This document shows positions 7,867 to 16,645 of a DNA stretch of 49,544 bases, in pieces; within the stretch, counting starts at the first letter, position 1; every line of letters begins with the position of its first letter. Below the pieces are notes generated by a model. That model saw only the letters and a list, made by a program, of their open reading frames with translations. It was not told where the DNA came from and ran no database searches. Location: NCBI GenBank assembly GCA_937927775.1, contig CALBEF010000068.1, positions 1 through 49,544 on the forward strand, written 5' to 3'. The position numbers and the translations under genes were made by a program. Source of the DNA: an uncultured Anaerolineae bacterium. GTDB lineage: Bacteria > Chloroflexota > Anaerolineae > J036 > Brachytrichaceae.

Positions 7867-7985
7867 CCAGTAGTCAGATGACAGATAGCAGACTACAGAC
7901 TACAGACTACAGGGCACGCAATACGCAATACGCAACACGCAACACGCAATACGCAATACGCAATACGCAATACGCAACACGCTCG
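7837..7985 (+). repeat. Three adjoining heptamer arrays (CAGTCGT, ACAGACT, ACGCAAT)
   Basis: CAGTCGT/CAGTAGC units (7837-7877) begin inside xdhC. ACAGACT units follow (about 7880-7912), then ACGCAAT/ACGCAAC units (7915-7985) run almost to the uvrC stop at 7990. Together they fill the whole gap between two convergent genes, so no ordinary terminator is visible. Confidence 0.93.
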
Positions 7986-7989
7986 CGTC

Positions 7990-9891
7990 TCACAGCGCGT
8001 CCTTGATAGACTGCGCCACCTTGAGCGGCACATGCTCGGCCAGTTGATCCACCGTCGCCGCCTTCAAACCCTCAATCGAGCCGAACACTTGCAGCAGTTT
8101 GCGCCGCCGGCCCGGCCCCACGCCGGGAATCGCGTCGAGCCGCGAGGCCAGCCCGATCTTCTGGCGCTGGCGGCGATGGCCGGTGATGCCGAAACGGTGC
8201 GCCTCGTCGCGGATGCGCTGCACCAGATAGAACGCCTGCGACTGACGCGGCAGCAGCACCGACTCCGATTTGCCGGGGATGAATATCTCCTCCTGCTGCT
8301 TGGCCAGCGACACCACCGGCACAATGTGCAACAAGTCAAATTGCTTCAGCACATCCACAGCCACGCCGAGCTGGCCTTTGCCCCCGTCGATGATGATAAG
8401 GTCGGGCAGCAGACGCCACGAGACATCATCTTTCCTGCCGTTCGGGGCGCGCTGACGGGGGGCGTCGCCAGTGCCGGCGGCGGGCTGGGCGGCATCCGAT
8501 TTATCCTGCGCGTCCTTCCAGCGTTGCAGGCGCCGCGTCAGCGTCTGGCGCATCGACTCGAAGTCGTTCGGCCCGGCAATGCCGCGAATGTTAAAACGGC
8601 GGTAGTCGCTCTTGCGCGGCAGGCCATGCGCGAACACCACCATGCTGCCAACAATGGCCTCGCCCTGGGTGTTGCTGATGTCGTAGCACTCGATGCGGGC
8701 CGGCAGGCGCGGCAGTCCCAGGGCGTCCTGCAACTCGCGCAGCGTTTCCTCCTGGCGATGCGAGTCCTCCTCCCACTGCGCCTTCAGCGAGGCCAGCGTC
8801 ACCGCCGCATTCTGCGCCGCCAGATCAACCAGGCCGGCGTCGGCTTCGCCGCGCGGCACGCGCAGTTGCACGTTGGCGCCGCGCTTGCGCTTCAACCAGC
8901 TTTCCAGGATCACCGCTTCATCGATCTGCGCGGGCAACAGCACCTCCGGCGGCACGTAGGCCGCTTCGCCGTAGAACTGCTGCAGGAACGAGTTGAGCAC
9001 TTCCTTCTCGTCAGCCCCTTCCGCGCCGTCGAGCACGAAATACTCCTGGCCGAGCAGCTTGCCGCCCCGGATAAACAGCACTTCCACACACGTGTCGCCA
9101 TCGTCGCGCGCGAAAGCGATCACATCCTGATCGGCGGTGGCGCTGCTGACAATGCGCTGCTTTTCGATCACATGCTGCACCGACTTGAGCTGGTCGCGGT
9201 ACCACGCCGCGCGCTCGAATTGCAGATTTTCCGCCGCGCGATCCATGCGGCCCTGCAGATCGGTGATCACCTGATCGCTCCTGCCCTCCAGAAAATCGCA
9301 CAGGCGCTGAATCGTGGCGCGGTATTCGGCCCGGTTCACCGCGCCGATGCACGGGCCGCTGCACAGCTTGATGTCGTAATACATGCAGGCGCGCCGGTCA
9401 TGGCCGGTGATGACCCGGTCGCAATCCAGAAAGGGGAACATCCGGCGCAGCGCGTCGCGGGTGGCATACACCGCTTTGGTGTTGCTGAAGGGGCCGAAGT
9501 AGCGCGCGCCGTCGCGCTCCATGCGCCGCGTCACCTGCACCGTCGGGAAGTCATCCTGAAGCGTCACTTTCAGATAGGGATAGCGTTTGTCGTCTTTGAG
9601 CCGGATGTTGTAGCGCGGCTGATGGCGTTTAATCAGCTCGGCTTCCTGAATGAGCGCTTCGAGTTCGTTGCCGCGCACGACGAACTCGATGCGGGCGATG
9701 TCGCGCACGAGCCGCGCTGTCTTTGGCGAGGCGATCCAGGTCGCGGGATTGAAGTACGAACGGACACGATTGCGCAGATTGACCGCTTTGCCGACGTAGA
9801 TGACACGCCCCTGGGCGTCATAGTACAGGTAGCAGCCCGGCTCAGCCGGCAGGTTGCGCACCGTTGCTTCCAGATGTTCGGGCACTGACAT
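7990..9891 (-). CDS. uvrC: Excinuclease ABC subunit UvrC
   Basis: The 633-aa protein carries the UvrC architecture. A GIY-YIG nuclease (GCYLYYDAQGRVIYVGKA, about residues 18-36) makes the 3' incision, with family blocks YFGPFSN and CSGPCIG after it. A UVR-type UvrB-contact segment lies at about 205-240. The RNase-H-like 5' nuclease shows CYDISNTQG, IIIDGGKGQL and DEAHRFGITGHR, supplying the DDH triad. C-terminal helix-hairpin-helix motifs (IPGVGPGRRRKLL) come last. It cuts both sides of bulky lesions with UvrAB. An insert of about 40 residues (Ala/Gln/Gly/Pro-rich) sits before LPDLIIIDGG. A TATAAT box 8 nt before the ATG and no Shine-Dalgarno predict a leaderless mRNA. Confidence 0.97.
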   Translation of the reverse strand: MSVPEHLEATVRNLPAEPGCYLYYDAQGRVIYVGKAVNLRNRVRSYFNPATWIASPKTARLVRDIARIEFVVRGNELEALIQEAELIKRHQPRYNIRLKDDKRYPYLKVTLQDDFPTVQVTRRMERDGARYFGPFSNTKAVYATRDALRRMFPFLDCDRVITGHDRRACMYYDIKLCSGPCIGAVNRAEYRATIQRLCDFLEGRSDQVITDLQGRMDRAAENLQFERAAWYRDQLKSVQHVIEKQRIVSSATADQDVIAFARDDGDTCVEVLFIRGGKLLGQEYFVLDGAEGADEKEVLNSFLQQFYGEAAYVPPEVLLPAQIDEAVILESWLKRKRGANVQLRVPRGEADAGLVDLAAQNAAVTLASLKAQWEEDSHRQEETLRELQDALGLPRLPARIECYDISNTQGEAIVGSMVVFAHGLPRKSDYRRFNIRGIAGPNDFESMRQTLTRRLQRWKDAQDKSDAAQPAAGTGDAPRQRAPNGRKDDVSWRLLPDLIIIDGGKGQLGVAVDVLKQFDLLHIVPVVSLAKQQEEIFIPGKSESVLLPRQSQAFYLVQRIRDEAHRFGITGHRRQRQKIGLASRLDAIPGVGPGRRRKLLQVFGSIEGLKAATVDQLAEHVPLKVAQSIKDAL

Positions 9892-9899
9892 CGCAGCGC

Positions 9900-9905
9900 A
9901 TTATA
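9900..9905 (-). promoter_or_regulatory. Candidate -10 box for leaderless uvrC mRNA
   Basis: A perfect TATAAT on the minus strand ends 8 nt before the uvrC ATG, leaving no room for a ribosome binding site. Confidence 0.55.
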
Positions 9906-9985
9906 GGGGCGGCCTGCGACAAAAGGCGTTTCTCGCTGAAGAAACCTCCGGGCAATGCGGGGGTGTTGCCGCGCAACGCGCAACG

Positions 9986-10013
9986 CTTGTGCCGTTCGAT
10001 TCTGGCGTAGAAT
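9986..10013 (+). promoter_or_regulatory. Candidate promoter for alpha-glucan phosphorylase
   Basis: CTTGTG (9986-9991) and TAGAAT (10008-10013) are separated by 16 nt, which leaves a 5' leader of roughly 65-70 nt before the GTG at 10086. A small inverted repeat (CGATTCT, 5-nt loop, AGAATCG) overlaps the -10 box and could be an operator. Confidence 0.35.
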
Positions 10014-10085
10014 CGCCAGGCTGAACAAGCATCCCAGGCGTGTGAACAGCGCGCCCGGCAACCGGTATCTTTTGAAGGAGTTTTC

Positions 10086-12248
10086 GTGTCCGAAGTAGAA
10101 CTTGAAAATCTGGCCAACCTGCTGCCCAGGCGCATCGCCAGGCTGACCGAGCTGGCTTACAACCTGTGGTGGACGTGGCATCCCGAAATTCCCCGGCTTT
10201 TCCAGCGCATCGATCCCGCGCTATGGGAAAGGGTCTATCACAATCCGGTGAAGTTTCTGCGCCGTGTCGAGCGCGACGCCCTGCGCGCCGCCTACAACGA
10301 CAAGCGATTTGCCACCCTGTACGATCGCTGCGTCAATGATTTCACCGAGTACATGAATCACCCGGCCACGTGGTTCGGGCAAACGCACATGCCCTGGCGC
10401 AAGCCGGTGGCCTATTTCTCATTTGAGTTCGGCCTGCACGAGTGCCTGCCCATGTACGCCGGCGGTCTGGGCGTGCTGGCCGGCGACCATCTCAAACAGG
10501 CCAGCGACCTGGGCATCCCCATGGTCGGCGTTGGCTTTCTCTACCTGCAAGGGTATTTCCGCCAGCGCATCACCGAGGATGGCTGGCAGGAGGCCGATTT
10601 CGCGCCGCTCGACTTTGCGGAGCTGCCGATCACGCGCATGACCGGCGCCGACAGGGAGCCGTTGCTGTTGCCCATCGAATTACCCAACCGGCTGATCTGG
10701 GCGCAGGTGTGGCGCGCGCAGGTCGGCCGGGTTCCTTTATACCTGCTGGACACCGACGTGCCCAGGAACACCTCGCGCGACCGCGAGCTGACCTACCGGC
10801 TGTACAACCCCGATCCGGACACGCGCATCGCGCAGGAAATTGTGCTGGGCATCGGCGGCGTGCGCGCGCTGCGGGCGCTGGGCATCGAACCAGGCGTGTG
10901 GCACTTGAACGAAGGGCACCCGGCGTTCGGCACGCTCGAACGCGCGCGCGAACTGGTCAAACAGGGCCTCACCTTCGAGCAGGCCCGGCGCGAGGTGCGC
11001 AAGACGACTGTCTTCACTACCCACACCCCTGTGCCGGCCGGCAACGATCAGTTCCCCCAGTGGCAGATCGACCGGCAACTGAGCGGATTCTGGACCGAGC
11101 TGGGCCTGGATCGCGAAGCGTTCATGAAGCTGGCCGACTCGAACGGCAGTTACAACATGACCGTGCTCGCCCTGCGCATGGCGGATCGATGCAACGCCGT
11201 CAGTGAACTGCATGGCGAGGTGTCGCGCAGAATGTGGAAGGATCTGGATGACGACGACAGCGCCCCGATCCGGCATATCACCAACGGCGTCCACACCACC
11301 ACCTGGCTGTCGCGCCGGATGGGCCGGCTCTTCGACGAATACCTGGGGCCGGACTGGATCGAGCGGATCGACGATCCATCCATCTGGGCGCAGGTGCACG
11401 ACATCCCGGACGAGCGCCTGTGGGCAGTGCACAAACACTACAAGCGCCGCCTGGCCAGCTTCATGCAGGAGCGCGCGCGCAGCAAGTGGGTCACGCACAG
11501 CCAGCACCCGGTGCAAACCATCGCCAGCGGTGTGCTGATTAACCCCAACGCGCTGACAATCGGTTTTGCGCGGCGATTTGCAACGTACAAGCGCGCCTCG
11601 CTGATCCTGCGCGATGTGAAGCGGCTGCTGAACATCATCAACAATCCATATATGCCGGTTCAGATCCTGTTCGCCGGCAAAGCGCATCCAAACGACGAGC
11701 CGGGCAAGCGGTTGATTCAGGAGCTGTACCGGCAGGTGAAAAACGCCGACACCGCCGGCCGGCTGGTGTTCATCGAAGACTATGACATGTACGTGGCGCG
11801 CCAGCTGGTGCAGGGTGTCGATGTGTGGATGAACACGCCGCGCCGGCCCTACGAAGCCAGCGGCACCAGCGGCATGAAAGCCGCGCTCAACGGCGCGCTC
11901 AACTTCAGTGTGCTGGATGGCTGGTGGCGCGAAGCCTGGAACGGCAAAAACGGCTGGGCCATCGGCAACGAGCGCGAGTTCGCGTCCGCCGAAGAACAGG
12001 ATGCCGCCGATGTCGAGTCGCTCTATTCGACGCTGGAGAACGAGATCGTGCCGCTGTACTATCGAACGGACGAGAACAACATTCCCCACCAGTGGATTCA
12101 GCGGGTGAAAGAGTCCATCGCCACGTGCGCGCCGCGCTTCTCCACCATGCGCATGCTCAAGCAGTACATGGGCGAGATGTACGATCCGCTTGCGGCCAAT
12201 GTCAGCGGGCTGAACGGCGCAATGGCGCCGGAGCGCGCTCAGACCTGA
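10086..12248 (+). CDS. glgP: Alpha-glucan phosphorylase (GT35)
   Basis: The 720-aa enzyme releases glucose-1-phosphate from glycogen or maltodextrin. It belongs to the short alpha-glucan family with an N-terminal DUF3417 segment (ARLTELAYNLWWTWHP). Further blocks are FSFEFGLHECLPMYAGGLGVLAGDH, WHLNEGHPAF, FTTHTPVPAGND and GVHTTTWL. The PLP-lysine motif EASGTSGMKAALNG places the lysine near residue 597. The GTG start has a strong Shine-Dalgarno (GAAGGAG, 5 nt spacing). It diverges from uvrC, and its 3' end overlaps the convergent hydrolase gene by 10 bases. Confidence 0.95.
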   Translation: MSEVELENLANLLPRRIARLTELAYNLWWTWHPEIPRLFQRIDPALWERVYHNPVKFLRRVERDALRAAYNDKRFATLYDRCVNDFTEYMNHPATWFGQTHMPWRKPVAYFSFEFGLHECLPMYAGGLGVLAGDHLKQASDLGIPMVGVGFLYLQGYFRQRITEDGWQEADFAPLDFAELPITRMTGADREPLLLPIELPNRLIWAQVWRAQVGRVPLYLLDTDVPRNTSRDRELTYRLYNPDPDTRIAQEIVLGIGGVRALRALGIEPGVWHLNEGHPAFGTLERARELVKQGLTFEQARREVRKTTVFTTHTPVPAGNDQFPQWQIDRQLSGFWTELGLDREAFMKLADSNGSYNMTVLALRMADRCNAVSELHGEVSRRMWKDLDDDDSAPIRHITNGVHTTTWLSRRMGRLFDEYLGPDWIERIDDPSIWAQVHDIPDERLWAVHKHYKRRLASFMQERARSKWVTHSQHPVQTIASGVLINPNALTIGFARRFATYKRASLILRDVKRLLNIINNPYMPVQILFAGKAHPNDEPGKRLIQELYRQVKNADTAGRLVFIEDYDMYVARQLVQGVDVWMNTPRRPYEASGTSGMKAALNGALNFSVLDGWWREAWNGKNGWAIGNEREFASAEEQDAADVESLYSTLENEIVPLYYRTDENNIPHQWIQRVKESIATCAPRFSTMRMLKQYMGEMYDPLAANVSGLNGAMAPERAQT

Positions 12249-13234
12249 AGGCCGGCCAGAAACTCATCGATCCTGGCAATCACTGTCTCCGGGCTGTCGA
12301 ACTGAACCAGTTCGCCGCACCCTTTCAGATGGTGAATCCGCCAGTTGGGCCGGCGGCGCAGTTCGTCCACACGATGATACTGCGCCGTCGGCCCGTCTCC
12401 ATACAGCATCAGCACAGGCTTGTCGAGCGCGCGGTACACGTCGAAGATTCCCGGCGTGAACAGCTTGCCGGCCAGGAAGTAGAACGGGGCGCGCTCGGCG
12501 CCGGGCTGATGGCTGGTGATGTAGGCGTAGTCGCACAGGTCGCGGTCGAATCCCTTGCGCTGGCTGAGAGACAGGAACAGCCGCGTGCTCGGTCTCGATG
12601 TGACGAGGTCGAACAGCGGGCGACTCCAGATGGGGACACGTAAAAACTGGTGCAACGCCTCACTGGGTTGGATCGACTCCGAGCGCCGGCTCATGCCGGT
12701 GGGCGACAGGAAAATGAGCGCGCGATAGAGTTCGCCGCGCGCCATGGCGGCCTGGGCAAGAAACTCGGCTGAAAGCGACAGCGCAACCACATCCGCCGGC
12801 CCGCCAACCACCTCGGCCACAAACTGGTTGATGACATCGCGGTAGAGCTGGGGAGAATAAGCGATATCGCGCCGGTCGCTGAACCCGAAGCCAGGCAGGT
12901 CGATGGCATACACGCGCCGGCTGGATGCGTAGTGCTCGAACAGGGGGCGCACCTCGGCGCTCGACGGCGCAGCGTTGACGCTGTGCACAAACACCATCGG
13001 CGTTATTGCGCGAACGCCGGCGGCGGACGCCCCGGCCGCGTAATACGCCACTGTGCCGGCCTGACTTTCAAAGCTCTTCAACTCGCCATCCAGCGCGGCG
13101 GTCATCGGGATGTCATGAAAGATGTTGCGGCGACTGTGCGCAATCCAGGCCAGTCCCGCGCCAAGCACGGCCAGCAGGCCGGTGGTCGTGACGATTGGCG
13201 CGATGACGTTTGCGCGTCCCGGCGTGTTCTTCAT
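12239..13234 (-). CDS. Membrane-anchored alpha/beta-hydrolase-fold protein, probably catalytically degenerate
   Basis: From the ATG at 13234 the product has 331 residues. An N-terminal membrane anchor (about 10-30, VIAPIVTTTGLLAVLGAGLAW) precedes an alpha/beta hydrolase fold. The PMVFVHSVNA oxyanion region and YAIDLPGFGFSDR strand-4 block are clear. The nucleophile elbow reads ALSLSAEF (about residue 153) instead of GxSxG. The position that usually holds the catalytic histidine (G-x-GH-x-P) reads GCGELVQFDSP near residue 307, with Glu in place of His. A structural or binding role is therefore possible. A TAGAGT hexamer 7 nt upstream of the ATG suggests leaderless transcription. A 12-codon longer start at 13270 is less likely. 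Confidence 0.8.
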   Translation of the reverse strand: MKNTPGRANVIAPIVTTTGLLAVLGAGLAWIAHSRRNIFHDIPMTAALDGELKSFESQAGTVAYYAAGASAAGVRAITPMVFVHSVNAAPSSAEVRPLFEHYASSRRVYAIDLPGFGFSDRRDIAYSPQLYRDVINQFVAEVVGGPADVVALSLSAEFLAQAAMARGELYRALIFLSPTGMSRRSESIQPSEALHQFLRVPIWSRPLFDLVTSRPSTRLFLSLSQRKGFDRDLCDYAYITSHQPGAERAPFYFLAGKLFTPGIFDVYRALDKPVLMLYGDGPTAQYHRVDELRRRPNWRIHHLKGCGELVQFDSPETVIARIDEFLAGLQV

Positions 13235-13241
13235 GTGGCAA

Positions 13242-13247
13242 ACTCTA
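13242..13247 (-). promoter_or_regulatory. Candidate -10 box for leaderless hydrolase mRNA
   Basis: TAGAGT on the minus strand, 7 nt before the ATG at 13234, with no Shine-Dalgarno between. Confidence 0.35.
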
Positions 13248-13386
13248 CACCATCCAGAAAAGGTCGGCAACCGCGCAGAGATGTCTGGCCGGATGCCGGC
13301 GCAGTTCGCCTTAGAATACTCATGTCACGCAGCCGGCGCGCCGCCGCAAACCGAATGCGCCGGCCGGCGCGACACACCAGTCTGCC

Positions 13387-15138
13387 ATGCCGAATCAGTT
13401 TATGAGCCGCGTATTTCACAGACAGCCTTTGTTCGCGCTTGCGCTGGCCGCCGTCCTGTGCGCGTGCAGCGCGCCGGCCAATCCCCCATCGCCAGAGGCG
13501 CTGCGCCCGCTGCCGGTCACATATCTCGTGCCCAGCCCCACGCCGATTCCCAGCGCCACGCCGATACCGACGCCGACGCCGATTCCCATCCGCACGATCT
13601 GGATCGACCCGGCCCTGCCCGAAAGTATGCGGCAACCCCTGGCCGGCGCGGTCAACGCGCTGATCGCGCAACAGCCCGATGGCGCAGTGATCCAGATGAG
13701 CGACAGCCCGGACGCCGACGTGCGCCTGCGGGCAGCGCGCCCCGGCGAGGCCATCGAAGCAGCGCCGATGTTGACGCGCGTGTTCGCAGTCGTGGCGCCG
13801 TTTCCCACCGTGCCGGATTCAATCTCGTTCGATGCGCTGGCTGCGCTGTGGGCCGGCGACGCCGGCGCGCTGCCGGAGTTCAGCGCGCAAACTGCGCTCT
13901 ACGTTGACGCCGAGATGCAGGCCGCGCTCACGCTGCTGCTTGGGCCGGCCGGCGACGCTGCGCCGGTGCAGATCGTGGACGAGCCGGCGCTGATCGACGC
14001 CGCCTGGGAGGCGCGCCCGGCCGCCATCGCCATCGTGCCTTTTGACCGGCTCGACCCGCGCTGGAAGCTGCTGTGGCTCGACAGCGCGGATCACGCCGGC
14101 ATGAACCTGTTCGACAAAAGCCTCGACGCGGCAGCCTACCCCCTTGCCTTGCGCGTAGTGGCCGAGGGAGATGCGACACTGGCCGGGTATTTGCCGGCCA
14201 TCACCAACCGCGACGTGAATAAACTGGCCATCGTCGCCATGACCGGCGTGACGGCGCTGGTGCGCGGCACCGCCGTGCAAATGGAGCGCAAGGGCATCAC
14301 CTACCCCGCCGAAGCGATTGTGGACTGGCTGGTCAGCGCCGATGTCACCCACATCAGCAACGAGGTGTCGTTCTGGGCCGACTGTCCCTTCCCCACCTTC
14401 AACGATGGCGTGAGCATGTGCTCGAACCCGAAGTACATCGAACTGCTCAAGTACGTCGGCGCAGACATCATCGAACTGTCGGGCAATCACCTGTGGGACA
14501 AGGGGTGGATTCATCTTTCCACCACGCTGCAGATGTACGACGAACTGGGCTGGCCATATTTCGCCGGCGGGCGCACCTTCGACGAGGCGCTGCGGCCGGT
14601 CACCATGACCGTCAACGGCAACCGCCTGGCGTTCATCGGCTGCAACTGGTTCGGCGCGAACTGGGCGACCGACACGCTGCCCGGCTCGGCGCGCTGCGGC
14701 TCGAACAGCCCGCGCGATCTGGACTTGATCGAGCCGATCATTCGCCAACTGGCGGATGAGGGGTACCTGGTGATTGCCACACTGCAATACGAGGAGTATT
14801 ACTTCTACCAGCCCACGCCCCGACAGGCGCGCGACTTCATGGCCCTGCGCGACGCCGGCGCAGTCGTCGTCAACGGCAGCCAGGGCCACCACGCCCAGGG
14901 CTTCAACGTGACGGCGCAGGGCTTCATCCGCTACGGCACCGGCAACCTGTTCTTCGGCGACCAGTTTGAATACGGCGCGCACCAGACGATGGTTGACCGG
15001 CACGCCTTCTACGATGGGCGCTATCTGGGCGTGGACGTGCGCACGGCGTTCATCGAGGATTACGCGAAGCCCGTGCCGATGACGCCCGAAGCGCGCGCCG
15101 AGTTCCTGCGCACACTGATCGAGGCCAGCGGCTACTGA
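13387..15138 (+). CDS. CapA-like lipoprotein (poly-gamma-glutamate synthesis protein family)
   Basis: The 583-aa protein has a lipoprotein signal ending at Cys27 (AAVLCAC) and a Pro/Thr-rich spacer (about 48-68). An uncharacterised extracytoplasmic region (about 70-275) follows, then a CapA-type calcineurin-like domain to the end. CapA blocks include THISNEVSF, DIIELSGNHLWDKG (about 360-375, GNHxxD metal motif) and VNGSQGHHAQGF, then YGTGNLFFGDQ. The usual GD metal site at the domain start reads MTGVTALVRG, without Asp. A second ATG at 13402 would give a tidier signal peptide. TAGAAT at 13312-13317 may be its -10 box. The role in exopolymer or envelope synthesis is inferred from family. Confidence 0.85.
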   Translation: MPNQFMSRVFHRQPLFALALAAVLCACSAPANPPSPEALRPLPVTYLVPSPTPIPSATPIPTPTPIPIRTIWIDPALPESMRQPLAGAVNALIAQQPDGAVIQMSDSPDADVRLRAARPGEAIEAAPMLTRVFAVVAPFPTVPDSISFDALAALWAGDAGALPEFSAQTALYVDAEMQAALTLLLGPAGDAAPVQIVDEPALIDAAWEARPAAIAIVPFDRLDPRWKLLWLDSADHAGMNLFDKSLDAAAYPLALRVVAEGDATLAGYLPAITNRDVNKLAIVAMTGVTALVRGTAVQMERKGITYPAEAIVDWLVSADVTHISNEVSFWADCPFPTFNDGVSMCSNPKYIELLKYVGADIIELSGNHLWDKGWIHLSTTLQMYDELGWPYFAGGRTFDEALRPVTMTVNGNRLAFIGCNWFGANWATDTLPGSARCGSNSPRDLDLIEPIIRQLADEGYLVIATLQYEEYYFYQPTPRQARDFMALRDAGAVVVNGSQGHHAQGFNVTAQGFIRYGTGNLFFGDQFEYGAHQTMVDRHAFYDGRYLGVDVRTAFIEDYAKPVPMTPEARAEFLRTLIEASGY

Positions 15139-15149
15139 GCCGGCAGATG

Positions 15150-16625
15150 TCATGCGCGCTGTCGCGCCAATACTGAGTCGAGCAACCCAAAATAAGCGCC
15201 GATCAGCATGAAGGTGTTGGCGACGTAAAGATTGTCCACCAGATGATGGACGCTGAGGTGCGCCCATGCGCCGATCAATCCCACCGCCAGCCAGGGGCCT
15301 GAGGTGGATCGGTCGCCGCGCGCTGCCAGCGACAGCGTGCGCGTGATGACGATGAACCACAACAGCGCATAAGCCGCCAGGCCGAGCAGGCCGGTCTCGG
15401 CCCACACGTTGAGGTAGTAGTTGTGCGCGTGACCGAGCGGGTTCGGCCACTTCATCGCGCGGTACTGGTCGTAGGCGGCCGGATAGTTGCCGAATCCAAC
15501 GCCAAGCCAGGGGCGCTCGACGATCATGTTTTGCGCTGCCTGCCAGTGCGCCAGACGCTCGATCACCGCGTAGTTGGCGTCGTTGACATTGACGCCGCGC
15601 ACGTCGAACGAGCTGAACTGCTGGGTGAAGTCGGTCAAGCGGGCGCGAATGGATTCGGGCAACAGGCCGGCTGCGTTCAATGCGAGCGCGAGCAGGCCGG
15701 CTGCCAGCAGCGCCGCCAGCGACAGCGCCGGCCGGCGCAGCGCCATCATCAGCACAACGACACCCGCCGCCGCAGCGCCGAGCCACGCGCCGCGCGACCA
15801 CGACAACACCAGCGCCATCAGCGCCAGCGCCGCCACACCCGCCGCCGCCCAATACGCACTACGCAACACGGAATACGCACCACGCGATACGCCATACGCA
15901 CGACGCACTACGCCATACACCCCGCCCAGCGCAATCCCCAGCGCCACCGGCCAGATCAGGCCCATGTACCCGCCGAAGGGATTGGGCTGCTCGAACGTGC
16001 CATAGGCGCGATAAAAGCGCCCGCCCAGAATGGCGAACTCAGCCGGCCCCTCGCCGCGCAGGCCAAACTGGTAGATGCCCAGGCCGGCCTGAAACACCCC
16101 CGACACGAGAATCGCGCCGACGATCAGGCCGAGTTTGCGCCGGTCGGTTTGGGTCGAGACGAGCAGGTAGATCAGCAACACCTCGACCCATTTCAACGTC
16201 TCGCGCGCCCACAGATCAAACGACGAGGCGGCAAAGAACGAGAGGCCGGCGACGGCGATGAAGATCATCAACCCCACGGCGATGCCCCGGCGCGCGGTGC
16301 TCACATCCAGCCGGCGCAGATAAAGCGCGCGCAGCCCCCACGCCGCGACGGTGACGGCCAGCATAAGCTGCCCGCTGTCCACCGGCAGGCGCAGCATGAT
16401 ATTTTCGAGCGGCGCGAACGGGGCGATGACCAGCGTAATGCCCAGGCCGATGACCGGCTCGGCCAACGTGAGGCCAACGGCAATCAGCGCCAGGGCCGCC
16501 ACGCCGGCGAGCGCAAGCTGCGGAAGCGGCAGGGCGGCAATTGCCACGCCGGCCAGCAGCGCGACAAGCAACATTACCAGCGCATAGGCGCGCGCGGGTG
16601 GAAAGGCCGGCCAGAAAGAGAACAT
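15150..16625 (-). CDS. O-antigen ligase/polymerase-family membrane protein
   Basis: From the ATG at 16625 the product has about 491 residues with roughly 11-13 hydrophobic segments. The Wzy_C/WaaL signature lies in the C-terminal half: WLGVGFGNYP, then LGHAHNYYLNVWAETGLLGL, a large loop with the conserved His. Such proteins polymerise or ligate surface glycans at the membrane. About residues 235-258 (VYGVVRR AYGVSRG AYSVLRS AYW) form heptapeptide repeats. They are encoded by an in-frame ACGCAAT-type heptamer array at 15850-15920, foreign to the family. The gene follows the MaoC gene by about 20 bases on the same strand. Longer starts to 16682 would overlap MaoC and are less likely. Confidence 0.85.
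   Translation of the reverse strand: MFSFWPAFPPARAYALVMLLVALLAGVAIAALPLPQLALAGVAALALIAVGLTLAEPVIGLGITLVIAPFAPLENIMLRLPVDSGQLMLAVTVAAWGLRALYLRRLDVSTARRGIAVGLMIFIAVAGLSFFAASSFDLWARETLKWVEVLLIYLLVSTQTDRRKLGLIVGAILVSGVFQAGLGIYQFGLRGEGPAEFAILGGRFYRAYGTFEQPNPFGGYMGLIWPVALGIALGGVYGVVRRAYGVSRGAYSVLRSAYWAAAGVAALALMALVLSWSRGAWLGAAAAGVVVLMMALRRPALSLAALLAAGLLALALNAAGLLPESIRARLTDFTQQFSSFDVRGVNVNDANYAVIERLAHWQAAQNMIVERPWLGVGFGNYPAAYDQYRAMKWPNPLGHAHNYYLNVWAETGLLGLAAYALLWFIVITRTLSLAARGDRSTSGPWLAVGLIGAWAHLSVHHLVDNLYVANTFMLIGAYFGLLDSVLARQRA
15850..15920 (-). repeat. In-frame ACGCAAT-type heptamer array inside the O-antigen ligase gene
   Basis: About ten degenerate 7-bp units (AATACGC, ACTACGC, AACACGG, GATACGC and similar) lie within the coding sequence. 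Three units make seven codons, giving a visible 7-residue peptide period. The same repeat family fills the gaps at 7915-7985 and 28984-29091. Confidence 0.9.
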
Positions 16626-16645
16626 GGATCGCGCGCTGCGCGTTG

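Noticed and set aside
8032..9888. 618-codon open frame on the plus strand opposite uvrC
   Set aside because: It is the antisense shadow of uvrC; high GC keeps the opposite frame open, and the product is His/Arg/Ala-rich with no domain.
13322..13405. Leader peptide of 27 codons overlapping the second ATG of capA
   Set aside because: It starts only 4 nt after a possible -10 box and has no Shine-Dalgarno; too weak to annotate, although the ATGA overlap is curious.
13819..15852. 677-codon frame on the minus strand opposite capA
   Set aside because: It has no recognisable domain and overlaps two well-supported genes; typical GC-driven antisense frame.
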